From Hyperoodon ampullatus (taxonomy: Eukaryota > Chordata > Mammalia > Artiodactyla > Ziphiidae), in contig OX457070.1 of assembly GCA_949752795.1 (NCBI GenBank), positions 26,188,588-26,252,587 on the forward strand: 64,000 nucleotides of DNA, in the 5' to 3' direction. The notes below the pieces were generated by a model that ran no database searches, had not been told where the DNA came from, and was given only the letters and a program-made list of their open reading frames with translations. The position numbers and the translations under genes were made by a program. Shown here in pieces: positions 46,301 through 57,798 of this stretch. The first letter of the stretch is position 1. Each line of letters starts with the position of its first letter.

Positions 46301-49300
46301 CATTAGCAGACAGTAATTCCCTAGCTTAGCACACAAGACTGCTTTCTCTCTGCATCCAAGCCTGTGCCTTCAGAGATGAGCTCATGAAGCAGGCCCAGTC
46401 TTCCCTGCATTTGTGACTGATTTTATGTGTGTAAAACAAATTAAGGATAACTACTGTTGCAACATTTTTGTTATGTTAGTTATGCGTGTGCTATTACGCT
46501 ATGCTTTGAAATTTATTTTTTCCTGTGGATTACAATATAAAGTTTGAAAATCACTGCCCATGTCCACCCCAGGGGGTACTTCAGGTGTCCGAGCAGGGAA
46601 GGCATAGGAAAGCACAGGGCTGTTTCAGCCCAACAAAAAGGAGCCAGGAATTCACACACTACAAAGTCGAGCAACCCATGAGGCTGACTCCACATTAACA
46701 GAGCAGGTTCTTTAAAAATTCAACTCCTTTGGCCAGTGTAGCTGGAGGGTAGTGAGTAAGTGGAAGGCTGGAATGAGGCTGAAGAAGCAGGCAGGAACCA
46801 GGTCACTACTCACTTATAGACTATCATAAGGAGTTTAGATTTTAGTCCTACAAAGAAGGGAAGCCGTGGAAAGGCTTTTAGCAGAGGAATGGCATAGTCT
46901 AATTTACATTGGGAAAAAACCAAAACACAACTATAGAAAATGGGTATGAAGAGGCAAGATATAATGTGCAAACGCATAAAAACAGGCTGGAAAAATACAC
47001 AACAAACTCTAATGAGTAAGAGTGGTAAGTAAAGAAAGTTTTTATTTATTTTTTTTTTGCGGTACGGTGGCCTCTCACTGTTGTGGCCTCTCCCATTGCG
47101 GAGCACAGGCTCCGGACGCGCAGGCTCAGCGGCCATGGCTCACGGGCCCAGCCGCTCCGCGGCATGTGGGATCTTCCCGGACCGGGGCACGAACCCGTGT
47201 CCCCTGCATCGGCAGGCAGACTCTCAACCACTGCGCCACCAGGGAAGCCCATAAAGAAAGTTTTGACACTTGGATATTTTGTATTGTTTCAACTTTTTCT
47301 AACAAACATATCACACATGACTTTTTTTTTTTTTTTAAAGAATACTGAAAGCGGGCTTCCCTGGTGGCGCAGTGGTTGGGAGTCCGCTTGCCGATGCAGG
47401 GGACACGGGTTCGTGCCCCGGTCCGGGAAGATCCCACATGCCGCGGAGCGGCTGGGCCCGTGAGCCATGGCCGCTGAGCCTGCACGTCCGGAGCCTGTGC
47501 TCCGCAACGGGAGAGGCCACAACAATGAGAGGCCACCGTACCGCAAAAAAAAAAAAAAAAAAAAAAAAAACCAAAAAAGAATACTGAAAGGAAAATTCCT
47601 TCCTTTTCATGGTAGAATCCCAGGTTTGGTGGCAAGAAATGGCTTCTCTATACTCTCAGCCTTCCTTCGGGTTCCTCGCAAGGAAAGCTGTGTCCCCCAA
47701 AAGGCCCCACCTACTCCCAGTCCTGCTAAATCATTCCTCAGGGCAACCTCAAGTCACCTCTGGTCCAACCCTGCCCCGGATGAAGCCTTACGTTTTAAAT
47801 CAAAAACCAACTTGAGTCTTAATCCCTTCCTATTTCCTTTGACAGATTCTTTCACCTCTCCAAGGCTAACTTATCCAATGTTTTTATAAACTTTTTCTCC
47901 CTCTATCTCCAAATTGTACCCCCCACCAACAAGAGCCACACTGCCCCGTTCTACCAAAACCACTTTCTTACCACTAGGCCAGCAATTCCTCAGAGTCTCC
48001 ATTCTTCCAAGTTTTCTCAACAGCCGTTAACATGTGAGCATTGGGAACAGGGGATCCCAACAGTCTCTCTGCTCCTTCTTGAGCATAATGTTTATATTGC
48101 CATCCATCTTAAAGTACAAGCTTCCCAAAGGTAAGGAGTACACTAATCTCAATGTGTAGAATGCCTAGATTTGGTCACATACAAAGCAATATACAGAAGC
48201 TTTTGGTGCTGAAAATTCAACTGTTACATATCAACTGACCCTTGAAGAGCATGGGTTTGAACTGTGTGGCTCCATACCTGGATGTTTTTTCAACAGTAAA
48301 TACTACAGTGTTACACTATCTGAGGTTGGTTGAATCCTCGGATACAGAGGAACCCCGGATATCGAGGGCTGACTAAATCATACGCAAATTTTCAACTGAG
48401 TGGAGTCAGCTCCCCTAACTCCCGAGTTCTTCAAGGGTCAACTACACTTGAAAATGCTTTATACAAGCCGTGAAATAAGGTGGCAGTCAGTTATTTCTGG
48501 AAAAGCATCGGCAGCATGGTGATACTAAATTCACTGAAAATTCTTAAGTACAAAGCAAGGAGGGCTTGGAAGCAGCTCACCACGTTGTCCCCAAGTTCCC
48601 TACGCTTTAAAGGCCCTACAGAAATGGCAGGCTGGGTACAGAGATCATTTAAGGAGGGAAAGGTGGCAGGGCTGGATTGAGCCAAGCCAGGTCAATCAGG
48701 ATGGGTCCTCTTCTATCAGTTTCCCGGGGGCAAGCACTGCTATGGAAAGCCCAGCTTCTGTCCCTAAGTTACTTTCCAACCGCATTTTTACTCAAGTAAA
48801 GAAACAGCAGCAGAATCCAGTAATCTGCCAAGGGTATCATGGAAGGCTTGGTAATTTCAGCTTAATGGTCTTCTTCTTCATCCTCCTTAAAAACTTTTAT
48901 TAAGCATTATTAAGCTTGACGCTCTATAAAACAACAGGTGTTCATATGCTAAGTCATGTAGTGCTCAATACCACAAGGGCAAGCATACATTCTGTACGGC
49001 TGTACCAAAGGCTGAGCTTTCTGGGGAACCCTTTTACCTCTCTTTCAATCACAGAAGGCTTCCAGAATATCAGGTACCAATTCAATAACAGCAAGGAGAA
49101 TTCTTGGTGACTCAAGTTTCACTCACCAAAAGGATAGCTATAAATGGTCGATACAGCAAAGAAACAGAACAGACGTCAGTTCAGGAAAAACCCAAGGTGG
49201 TGGTCTGGAGCCTCTTGGTGAAGGGTTTTATCACCAGTCAGAAGAATCTTGGTTCTGATCCCCAGTTCTTTAAAGGCCAACCAAAACTCTTATGGTAGCC

Positions 49301-50748
49301 TTGGCAGGAAGGTGGATTACAGGGACAAAAGGGCAAGCAACCACCTAGCAGACTAGCTAACATGCTGAGTGTTACTACCTGATGGGCACTTCATATGTAT
49401 TCATTCATTTAATCCCCTTTAACAGACTGAGGGCCAGAAATGTAATACCATGCTCAAAGTCACACACCTAGTAAGTGGCAGAGCTAGTTACGAACCTAGG
49501 CATTCAGTGTAGCTCCAGAGCCCTTACTCTCCACTGCTCTACTATGCTGCCTCTGCACACAAGATGAAGATGACTTCAGGAATAGTAACGTTGAAGATGG
49601 ACTGAAAAAGGCAGTACTGGAGGTATGAAAGGGAGAGGGAATACAGATTAATACCAGGTTCCTTCTATCTTGGGTACAGGCAGGATTCACAGGGCATTTG
49701 GCCATAATGAACACCTCATAAGGGTCAGCTTGACACCTACTAGGTCAGGGATAAGCTGAGGAAGCAGCAAAAGAACAGAGAACTGAGTTGGATTGATAGG
49801 CTAAAATGAACGAGTGAACTGCCAAGTGCACAGGGAGCAGTATCTTAGGGTTTTGCTTCCAACACTTAAAACCTGCCCCTGTTCAACAGCAACTCAGGAG
49901 ACACCACCGAGGTGCTTTGGGACCCACGTAAGGTATAGGCAGCTCTGAGATGGAAAAAGGGACGCCGTGGAAGCGGGGAGGGGAGGAGGGCTAGAGAGAC
50001 ACTCGAGGATTCACCAACCTCCCTAACTTAAGAGGCGCAGACAGGGTCGGAGTCAGAGGCCGGGTCTTCCCACCTCTGATGCAGTGTCCCCATCTGCCCT
50101 ACCTATTCTCCTGGCTGAGGAGTTGGACCTCCGACAACCAGCGGAGCCTGGTACATTCAGTAGGTAATAAATATGCGTTTACTTAATGAACGAGTGAGTT
50201 AATTAAAGTACGAGAGGAGAGGTCTGTTTCCATTTACGCAGCAGCAGGCGGGGGGCAGTGAGCGACCATAGTTGAGACCTTGGGCTCGGCCCAAAAGGTC
50301 CCCACGCTGCCTCTGCAGGTTCTAGGAAGCACCCGCTTCACATCCGCATTTTCCAGGGCAGCCAGAGCTTCCAAGTCTGGCCCTCGACCGCGTATGCACG
50401 CTCAACCCGCAGTCATTTAACCCAGGTCATGATTATGGGGGCTCAGAAAACCGGGTGGCCGACGCGGGTTCGCGGCCCCGAAGCACCCTGGGATTTGTAG
50501 TCCCCAGTCGGCCAGACCAGACCCTCCTCTTGAGCCCCACACAACCCTCACCGAGGGCCCCTGCTCCGTGCCCAGGCCCACCAGGCGGTGGCGGGCCGGG
50601 ATCACCCAAAGACAGGGCTCGGGGGGAAGGACCGAGGCAGTAGGCTGGCGGGGGGGCTCCTATTGGACCGGCCCCGGCCAGGCGGCGCCAACTACTGACC
50701 AGATGGCAGCGGATGGAGCCAGATGCGCAAGACACCACTCACCATCAT
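34136..50748 (-). CDS. CCT7: CCT7, T-complex protein 1 subunit eta (12 coding exons, 543 aa)
   Basis: Exons from the start: 50743-50748, 45311-45464, 44565-44671, 43036-43161, 42117-42169, 41594-41765, 38235-38399, 37224-37412, 36494-36591, 35973-36105, 35269-35475 and 34136-34357. They total 1632 bases, 543 codons and a stop, the same length as human. CCT7 is one of eight subunits of the cytosolic chaperonin TRiC/CCT, which folds actin, tubulin and WD-repeat proteins in an ATP-driven cycle. Group II chaperonin signatures are present: [18 protein letters not shown] (36-53), [17 protein letters not shown] (about 68-84), QDAEVGDGTTS with the nucleotide-binding GDGTT (about 87-97), and [11 protein letters not shown] (about 406-416). 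The C-terminal tail is a Gly-Arg repeat ending HPH. Shares its CpG island with PRADC1. Confidence 0.97.
34660..34790 (-). repeat. MIR SINE fragment, antisense
   Basis: 'gattttacagacaaggaaacagacgcaaagactg' followed by 'aagtcagaaactaagtcactcac' matches the antisense MIR core. It lies in the intron between CCT7 exons 11 and 12. Confidence 0.65.
35269..35475 (-). CDS. CCT7: CCT7 coding exon 11
   Basis: Residues 402-470. Begins [20 protein letters not shown]; ends KLRARHAQ before gtgggt. Contains the conserved AGGGAIE motif, whose Gly-Gly-Gly segment helps form the nucleotide pocket in group II chaperonins. Confidence 0.96.
35973..36105 (-). CDS. CCT7: CCT7 coding exon 10
   Basis: Residues 357-401. 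Contains [20 protein letters not shown] and [16 protein letters not shown]; acceptor tcggtgtag, donor gtacta. Returning intermediate and equatorial segments. The residue after YNFF is Lys here; I recall Thr in human. Confidence 0.95.
36494..36591 (-). CDS. CCT7: CCT7 coding exon 9
   Basis: Residues 325-356 plus two bases. Encodes [20 protein letters not shown] then [12 protein letters not shown]; acceptor gttcctcag, donor gtgagc. Part of the apical to intermediate domain. Confidence 0.95.
37224..37412 (-). CDS. CCT7: CCT7 coding exon 8
   Basis: Residues 262-324, phase 0 at both ends. Begins [20 protein letters not shown] and ends [14 protein letters not shown]; apical (substrate-binding) domain. 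Donor gtaacc is moderately weak. Confidence 0.95.
38235..38399 (-). CDS. CCT7: CCT7 coding exon 7
   Basis: Residues 207-261. Begins [20 protein letters not shown] and ends [13 protein letters not shown]; apical domain. The first residue is Glu where I recall Asp in human. Confidence 0.95.
38400..41593 (-). other. CCT7: CCT7 intron 6 (3.2 kb)
   Basis: Holds the L1 3' end described separately. Stretches that look like ancient interspersed repeats lie at about 39740-40700 ('gacttctgggttgagtgactgaataatgg') and 40900-41230 ('gttaacagtggctgtatctggggcaggagtgg'). A short CA run sits at 41094-41112. No coding sequence was recognised. Confidence 0.55.
39063..39478 (+). repeat. L1 3' end, sense on + (antisense to CCT7)
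   Basis: Contains the typical cetartiodactyl L1 3' end phrases 'gaaagacaaataccatatgatatcactta', 'ggtcctactatatagcacagg' and 'gtacagcagaaattaacacaacactgtaaatcaactata', ending caaaataaactttttt. It is 5'-truncated and non-coding. Confidence 0.85.
41594..41765 (-). CDS. CCT7: CCT7 coding exon 6
   Basis: Residues 149-206. Encodes [20 protein letters not shown], then [20 protein letters not shown] and KKVQGGALE. Acceptor tgtgtcccag, donor gtgagc. Confidence 0.96.
42117..42169 (-). CDS. CCT7: CCT7 coding exon 5
   Basis: A 53-base exon, residues 132-148 plus two bases: [17 protein letters not shown]. Acceptor attcttggcag, donor gtaagt. Residue 146 is Glu where I recall Ala in human. Confidence 0.94.
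43036..43161 (-). CDS. CCT7: CCT7 coding exon 4: GDGTT nucleotide-binding motif
   Basis: Residues 90-131: [20 protein letters not shown] and [22 protein letters not shown]. The GDGTT motif binds the ATP phosphates in this family. Donor gtatgg, acceptor ctcttccag. Confidence 0.96.
43744..43791. repeat. (CT)n microsatellite flanked by a 12-bp direct repeat
   Basis: About 13 CT units sit between two copies of agaataagagct (43744-43755 and 43780-43791). In intron 3 of CCT7; on the CCT7 strand the run is AG-rich. Confidence 0.85.
44161..44207. repeat. Perfect 18-bp inverted repeat with 11-base loop
   Basis: Arm ctgatttgcacacattaa (44161-44178) is exactly complementary to 44190-44207, with loop gatggtaaatt. 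The surroundings ('gtaaattttaatgtgtgc', 'attttaccaccataaaa') resemble the 3' end of an old L1, so it may have arisen inside a relic. In CCT7 intron 3. Confidence 0.85.
44565..44671 (-). CDS. CCT7: CCT7 coding exon 3
   Basis: Residues 54-89: [20 protein letters not shown] and [15 protein letters not shown]. Acceptor ccttttaag, donor gtagga. Equatorial domain with the second chaperonin signature. Confidence 0.96.
45311..45464 (-). CDS. CCT7: CCT7 coding exon 2
   Basis: Residues 3-53: [20 protein letters not shown] through [17 protein letters not shown]. Acceptor tcttctctag, donor gtaagt. Carries the first chaperonin signature. The neighbouring ORF that runs on past this donor is read-through into the intron. 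Confidence 0.96.
47043..47251 (-). repeat. CHR-2-type SINE, antisense (left member of an inverted pair)
   Basis: Antisense copy beginning with a T run, then gcggtacggtggcctctcac, and ending gccaccagggaagccc. Flanking duplication taaagaaagtttt at 47030-47042 and 47252-47264. Sense relative to CCT7. Confidence 0.94.
47352..47575 (+). repeat. CHR-2-type SINE (right member of an inverted pair)
   Basis: Starts cgggcttccctggtggcgca, ends gaggccaccgtaccgc and a run of about 27 A. Flanking duplication aaagaatactgaaag at 47337-47351 and 47576-47590. Antisense relative to CCT7. It differs from its inverted neighbour at only about six positions over some 195 bases. Confidence 0.94.
48230..48443. repeat. 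Tigger/MER2-type DNA transposon relic (non-autonomous)
   Basis: Ends are inverted: atcaactgacccttgaagag at the left and ctcaagg-type 'ttcttcaagggtcaactaca' at the right. Internal phrases 'gggtttgaactgtgtggctcc' and 'caaattttcaactgagtgg' match the pogo-like Tigger/MER2 family. About 215 bases; internally deleted with no transposase. Confidence 0.8.
49360..49558 (-). repeat. MIR SINE, antisense
   Basis: Nearly complete antisense MIR: 'tatgtattcattcatttaatcccc', 'cacacacctagtaagtggcagagc', 'acgaacctaggcattc' and 'ctccactgctctactatgctgcctc' follow in order. Confidence 0.85.
50743..50748 (-). CDS. CCT7: CCT7 coding exon 1: two-codon ATGATG
   Basis: The coding part of the first exon is only ATGATG, directly followed by gtgagt. 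Context is cttccaagATGATG. Joined to exon 2 it gives [10 protein letters not shown], the known CCT7 N-terminus. Untranslated sequence continues upstream to about 50800-50850; its true start was not determined. Confidence 0.93.
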
Positions 50749-51109
50749 CTTGGAAGCTTATTCAGCGGCCCGCTACTCCTCTTCTGTGCGCCCGGGCCGC
50801 CCAGCAACCCCACAATCCTCCGCGCCAGACAAACCCCCAGAAGCTTCGCCACGCCGTTGGACCGGGAGAGGAAGGGGATGGGCCGCTTCCGCCACTCTAT
50901 GGTTCGCTACCACAGAGTCGGCGTGGCTAGAAGGGCCAGAGGCTGGGCCTCCGCCAGCCGTCTTACGAGAAGCGGTGGTAAAGGAAGTCAGTCGCTGGTT
51001 TTCGATGGTGCCATTCTTTTGGAGCATGTAGGATCCTTGCTCGGCCCGCGTCACCCACTAACTCTAATTCCATTTCCCTTCTCCCCTCAAACGCCAGCCC
51101 AAGGAATGC

Positions 51110-51310
51110 AATAAACGCCAATATTTATTGAGCGCTGACTGCGGAACAGGCTTTTGCTAAGTAAGCATTTGACGTGAGTGAGCTCATTTAACCCTCACAA
51201 CGCTATCGCGATGGTACTGAAATCACGCCCAATTTACAGATGAGAGAATTGAGGCTGAGAGGTTAGGTGTCCAAAATCACAGTTGTACAGTAAATGGTAG
51301 ATAAACAGGC
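51110..51310 (-). repeat. MIR SINE inside the bidirectional promoter, antisense
   Basis: 'gccaatatttattgagcgctgactgcgg', 'gagctcatttaaccctcacaacgc' and 'cccaatttacagatgagagaattgaggctgagaggttagg' follow the antisense MIR consensus. It lies between the CCT7 and PRADC1 first exons. Confidence 0.85.
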
Positions 51311-51869
51311 GCGGGCACCTGGCCCCAATGCTCGTTTTCTGGCTCGGCACTGGCCAGAGCTTCCTCGAGGGTCGTGTACATCAGTCTATGTACCCAGAGC
51401 CTACTGACTATGAGAGCGCAAGCGCCGGTGGAACTAGGCAGGGGGTCGCCGGAGACCACCTGGGCGCTAGACGAATGCCTTCCCAAAGCGGGGATGGGAA
51501 GGAGGAAAGCACAACTAGGGGAAGGTAAATCGTCGTCTTGCGAAGCGGCCACAGGGAGGATCCGGCCGAGACCGCACGAGCTGATTGGCCAAGACTTTCG
51601 GCGGCTGAGGCGAGTCCTGCGGGTCTCCCACCTGCAGTTCTCCCGCCCCCACAGCCAGAGAGGTCCTGCGGAGTCGAATCCAATCTGAGAAATGCTGGGG
51701 CGGGGACTGCAGTTGCAGTTAAGTGTTTAAACAAATCAGCCCTCGGCCCCACTTCTCTCCACCAATAGGAAGTGGGCTAGGGCACAGGGGCGACAAATGT
51801 GGCTACACGAGCAGGCGTCAGAACCAATCAGCCCTGGGCCTCGTTCCGGTGCGCCAACCGGCGGCGTGA

Positions 51870-55513
<3,644 letters not shown>

Positions 55514-55950
55514 AAGAGTTGGTCCCACATTCCAGCCATAAGCAACTCCGGGCTGGGAAGGGGAAAATCCAGGAATTCTGCTGTTTGGGACTTGGGGATA
55601 GCATTTGGGGACTGGGGGAGCCAGGTAGAGGAAAAGGGCGTGGGCCTTGGCTAAGTTAAAGGAAGACACACCACTGGCCTTCCCTCCCCTGGGCTCCTAA
55701 GGTGTTTCATGCTATGGGAAGAGGCAAGAGCCAGGCCCCGGGTCTTATGGGCTAGGGTCTGGAACTAAAGGGGCCAACAGCAGGTGGTCTGAGAGCCATC
55801 TGAGACCTGTCACATCCCACCTGGCTTCAGCCTCCCCACCCAGGGTCTTTCACAGCAGTTGCTGGAATGGTATAAGGAGCTGGTGTTTGAGGACTATATA
55901 CTAAACCCTCACTGACTTTTTAGTAATAAAGCCTCTCATCAGGGTTGTAA
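55514..55950 (+). other. PRADC1: PRADC1 3'UTR
   Basis: About 435 bases to just past the AATAAA at 55925. No repeat was recognised. Confidence 0.75.
55925..55930 (+). terminator. PRADC1: PRADC1 polyadenylation signal
   Basis: AATAAA in tagtaataaagcctc; cleavage expected at about 55945-55955. Confidence 0.85.
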
Positions 55951-56409
55951 CTGTGTCCTAGAGTAAAAGTACACAGGGGTGGGAGGGGCCTTCAAACACT
56001 TATCTGGTCCCATGCTCTTGTTTTGAAGGGAGGAACTTGAGGCCCAGAGAGGATACATGACTTGCCCAAGGTCCTTTAGGACCAGTGTTCAGATTGCTAA
56101 TCTTGGATCACAACAGCCTCCGGCTCAAAAACTTGGGAAGCTGTAGTTCAGTCCCTGAGCAAAAGCCTCATCTTGTAGCCTGGTACTGAGGATCCACATT
56201 GGACCTCAGAGGAGCCCTGCTCTTGGACTTTAGAAACATTTGCACAGCAGAGTATAGGCAAGACCAGGGATGAACCCAAACTGGGGAGTTGCAGCTCCCA
56301 TCTCCTGCCATCACCTGCTCTATCCTATGCACTTTTGCACCACCCATGTGACTGCTGCCTTCCTGGAGCAGCTTGTCAAGCCATTCTCCACAAAGCATTC
56401 CTGCAAAGG
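55951..56409. other. Intergenic gap between convergent PRADC1 and SMYD5
   Basis: About 460 bases. An antisense MIR-like piece lies at 56020-56080 ('gaacttgaggcccagagaggatacatgacttgcccaagg'). Nothing else was recognised. Confidence 0.6.
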
Positions 56410-57650
56410 CCTGTCACCACTCATATTTTATTGAGAACAGTGGGCAGGTGGGGAGGAGGGGGTGCAGGCTGCTGTGAAGGATTAAGAACCCAATAGGCCA
56501 GACAGGCAGATTCCACCTGGCTCATGATGCAGGAAAGGGCCTGTGGGGCGGCACCTGCCCTCCCTGGGATCCCTCAGCAGGGGCATGTGGCAGGCCCCTC
56601 AGGAAAGGTAGGCAGAAAGGAATTGCGGGTGATGGGTTATAATTTCCACAGCTTCCAACCCAAGAGTAAGGGGTAGTGCTAATCTGGGGAGGAGAGGGAG
56701 ACAGTCAGGGCTAATCTGAGTATCTAGCCTAGCTCTCCTAGGTTTCTGGAAGACTTCAGTGTTCCTAAATGATCCTGAAGACAGAGATTGAGACTAGGAG
56801 AGCCCCTCACTGACCCATGCTCTAGAAGATTCTAGGACATCCTAAATTAAGGAGCATAGGCCTTTCATCCCCCAGAGCTCAGCCATGCTGCTAGAGTCCT
56901 CAGTGGGAGGAGGGTGGGAGGAAGGGGACATGATGTCCCTCCCAAGGGAGGCAGAGACCTCTTCCATACCCTGTGAGGCCAGCCACTGTGCCAGGGCCTG
57001 AGAGGCAAGGCATAAGGACAGATTCTGGGGTCTGGGGAGATTCTCTACTCCCCCGTATGTCTAAATGGTGGGTGTGGGGAGGTGAGCAGAGGGAGGTAAT
57101 GCCCCCGGTTCGGTGTTCCCCCGCAGAAAGCCTTAGGGAAGGTGCTCTGGAGGCCCAGTTCCTCCCTCTTGCCTCTCCCAGCTGTGCTAGTGGGGAAGAG
57201 GGTAAGGGTGTCTAACCCCCTCTTCTTCAATGGAGTCAGGCTGTTCGCAGGTTGCCACTTTGTGACCCCTCCCCACCACCAACAGTGAGTTGAGAAGAGT
57301 GAAGCCTCAGGTGGATGAGTAAGTGGGGCCATGGGGCCAAGGGGAAGAAACACTGTTAGGCCCTGACTTTGGTTCCAGCCACTTACACCCATACCTCAGG
57401 GGGAGGCCAGTTCTGAGAGGCTCAGTGACGGTGCAGAGCCTGAGCCGCTCAGCAGCAGTGTCCTGGGCATGAGGTCTGGCGGGGGGTGGAGGGCCTAGGG
57501 TTCAGCCTGTCTTACCCTCTGGAAGAAACAGAGCTGGCATGGGGGAAAAGCAGGCAACAGGAGTGGGAGTTCCTTCCAAGCGTCTGCTCTGGGGGAAGGC
57601 CCCCTCTTCTGGCAGGATCCGGGGTAGGACCACTTCCAGGCAGGATGACA
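56410..57650 (-). other. SMYD5: SMYD5 3'UTR
   Basis: About 1.24 kb from the stop codon to the inferred cleavage point, with the AATAAA equivalent at 56427-56432. No repeat was recognised. Confidence 0.7.
56427..56432 (-). terminator. SMYD5: SMYD5 polyadenylation signal
   Basis: TTTATT on plus reads AATAAA on the SMYD5 strand. No other canonical signal was noticed between it and the stop codon. Confidence 0.7.
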
Positions 57651-57798
57651 TCACACATCAGTCATCTCATCCCCCAGCTCAGCATCTTCCGGCTCTCCTT
57701 CCTCGTCCTCTTCATCATCCTCCTCCTCAGAGGTCATGTTGGGTTCATCAGCCTCTGCCAGACATTTGGGGCAGGAACAGACGAACAGATAGTTCTCC
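57651..57798 (-). CDS. SMYD5: SMYD5 last exon: post-SET cysteines and acidic tail
   Basis: Encodes [20 protein letters not shown], the acidic stretch [20 protein letters not shown] and GDEMTDV; stop TGA at 57651-57653. The acidic run mixes Asp and Glu; in human I recall an almost pure Glu run. Confidence 0.96.

Larger units (their letters stand above)
45465..50742 (-). other. CCT7: CCT7 intron 1 (5.3 kb)
   Basis: Contains the inverted SINE pair, a Tigger/MER2 relic and an antisense MIR, listed separately. An ancient repeat-like stretch lies at about 46720-46920. Upstream of 50000 the sequence grades into the promoter CpG island. No coding sequence was recognised. Confidence 0.6.

Noticed and set aside
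47022..47635. Several open frames sharing '[22 protein letters not shown]'-type peptides here and at 14149, 16097 and 27040
   Set aside because: They are translations of CHR SINE copies in different frames, not a protein family.
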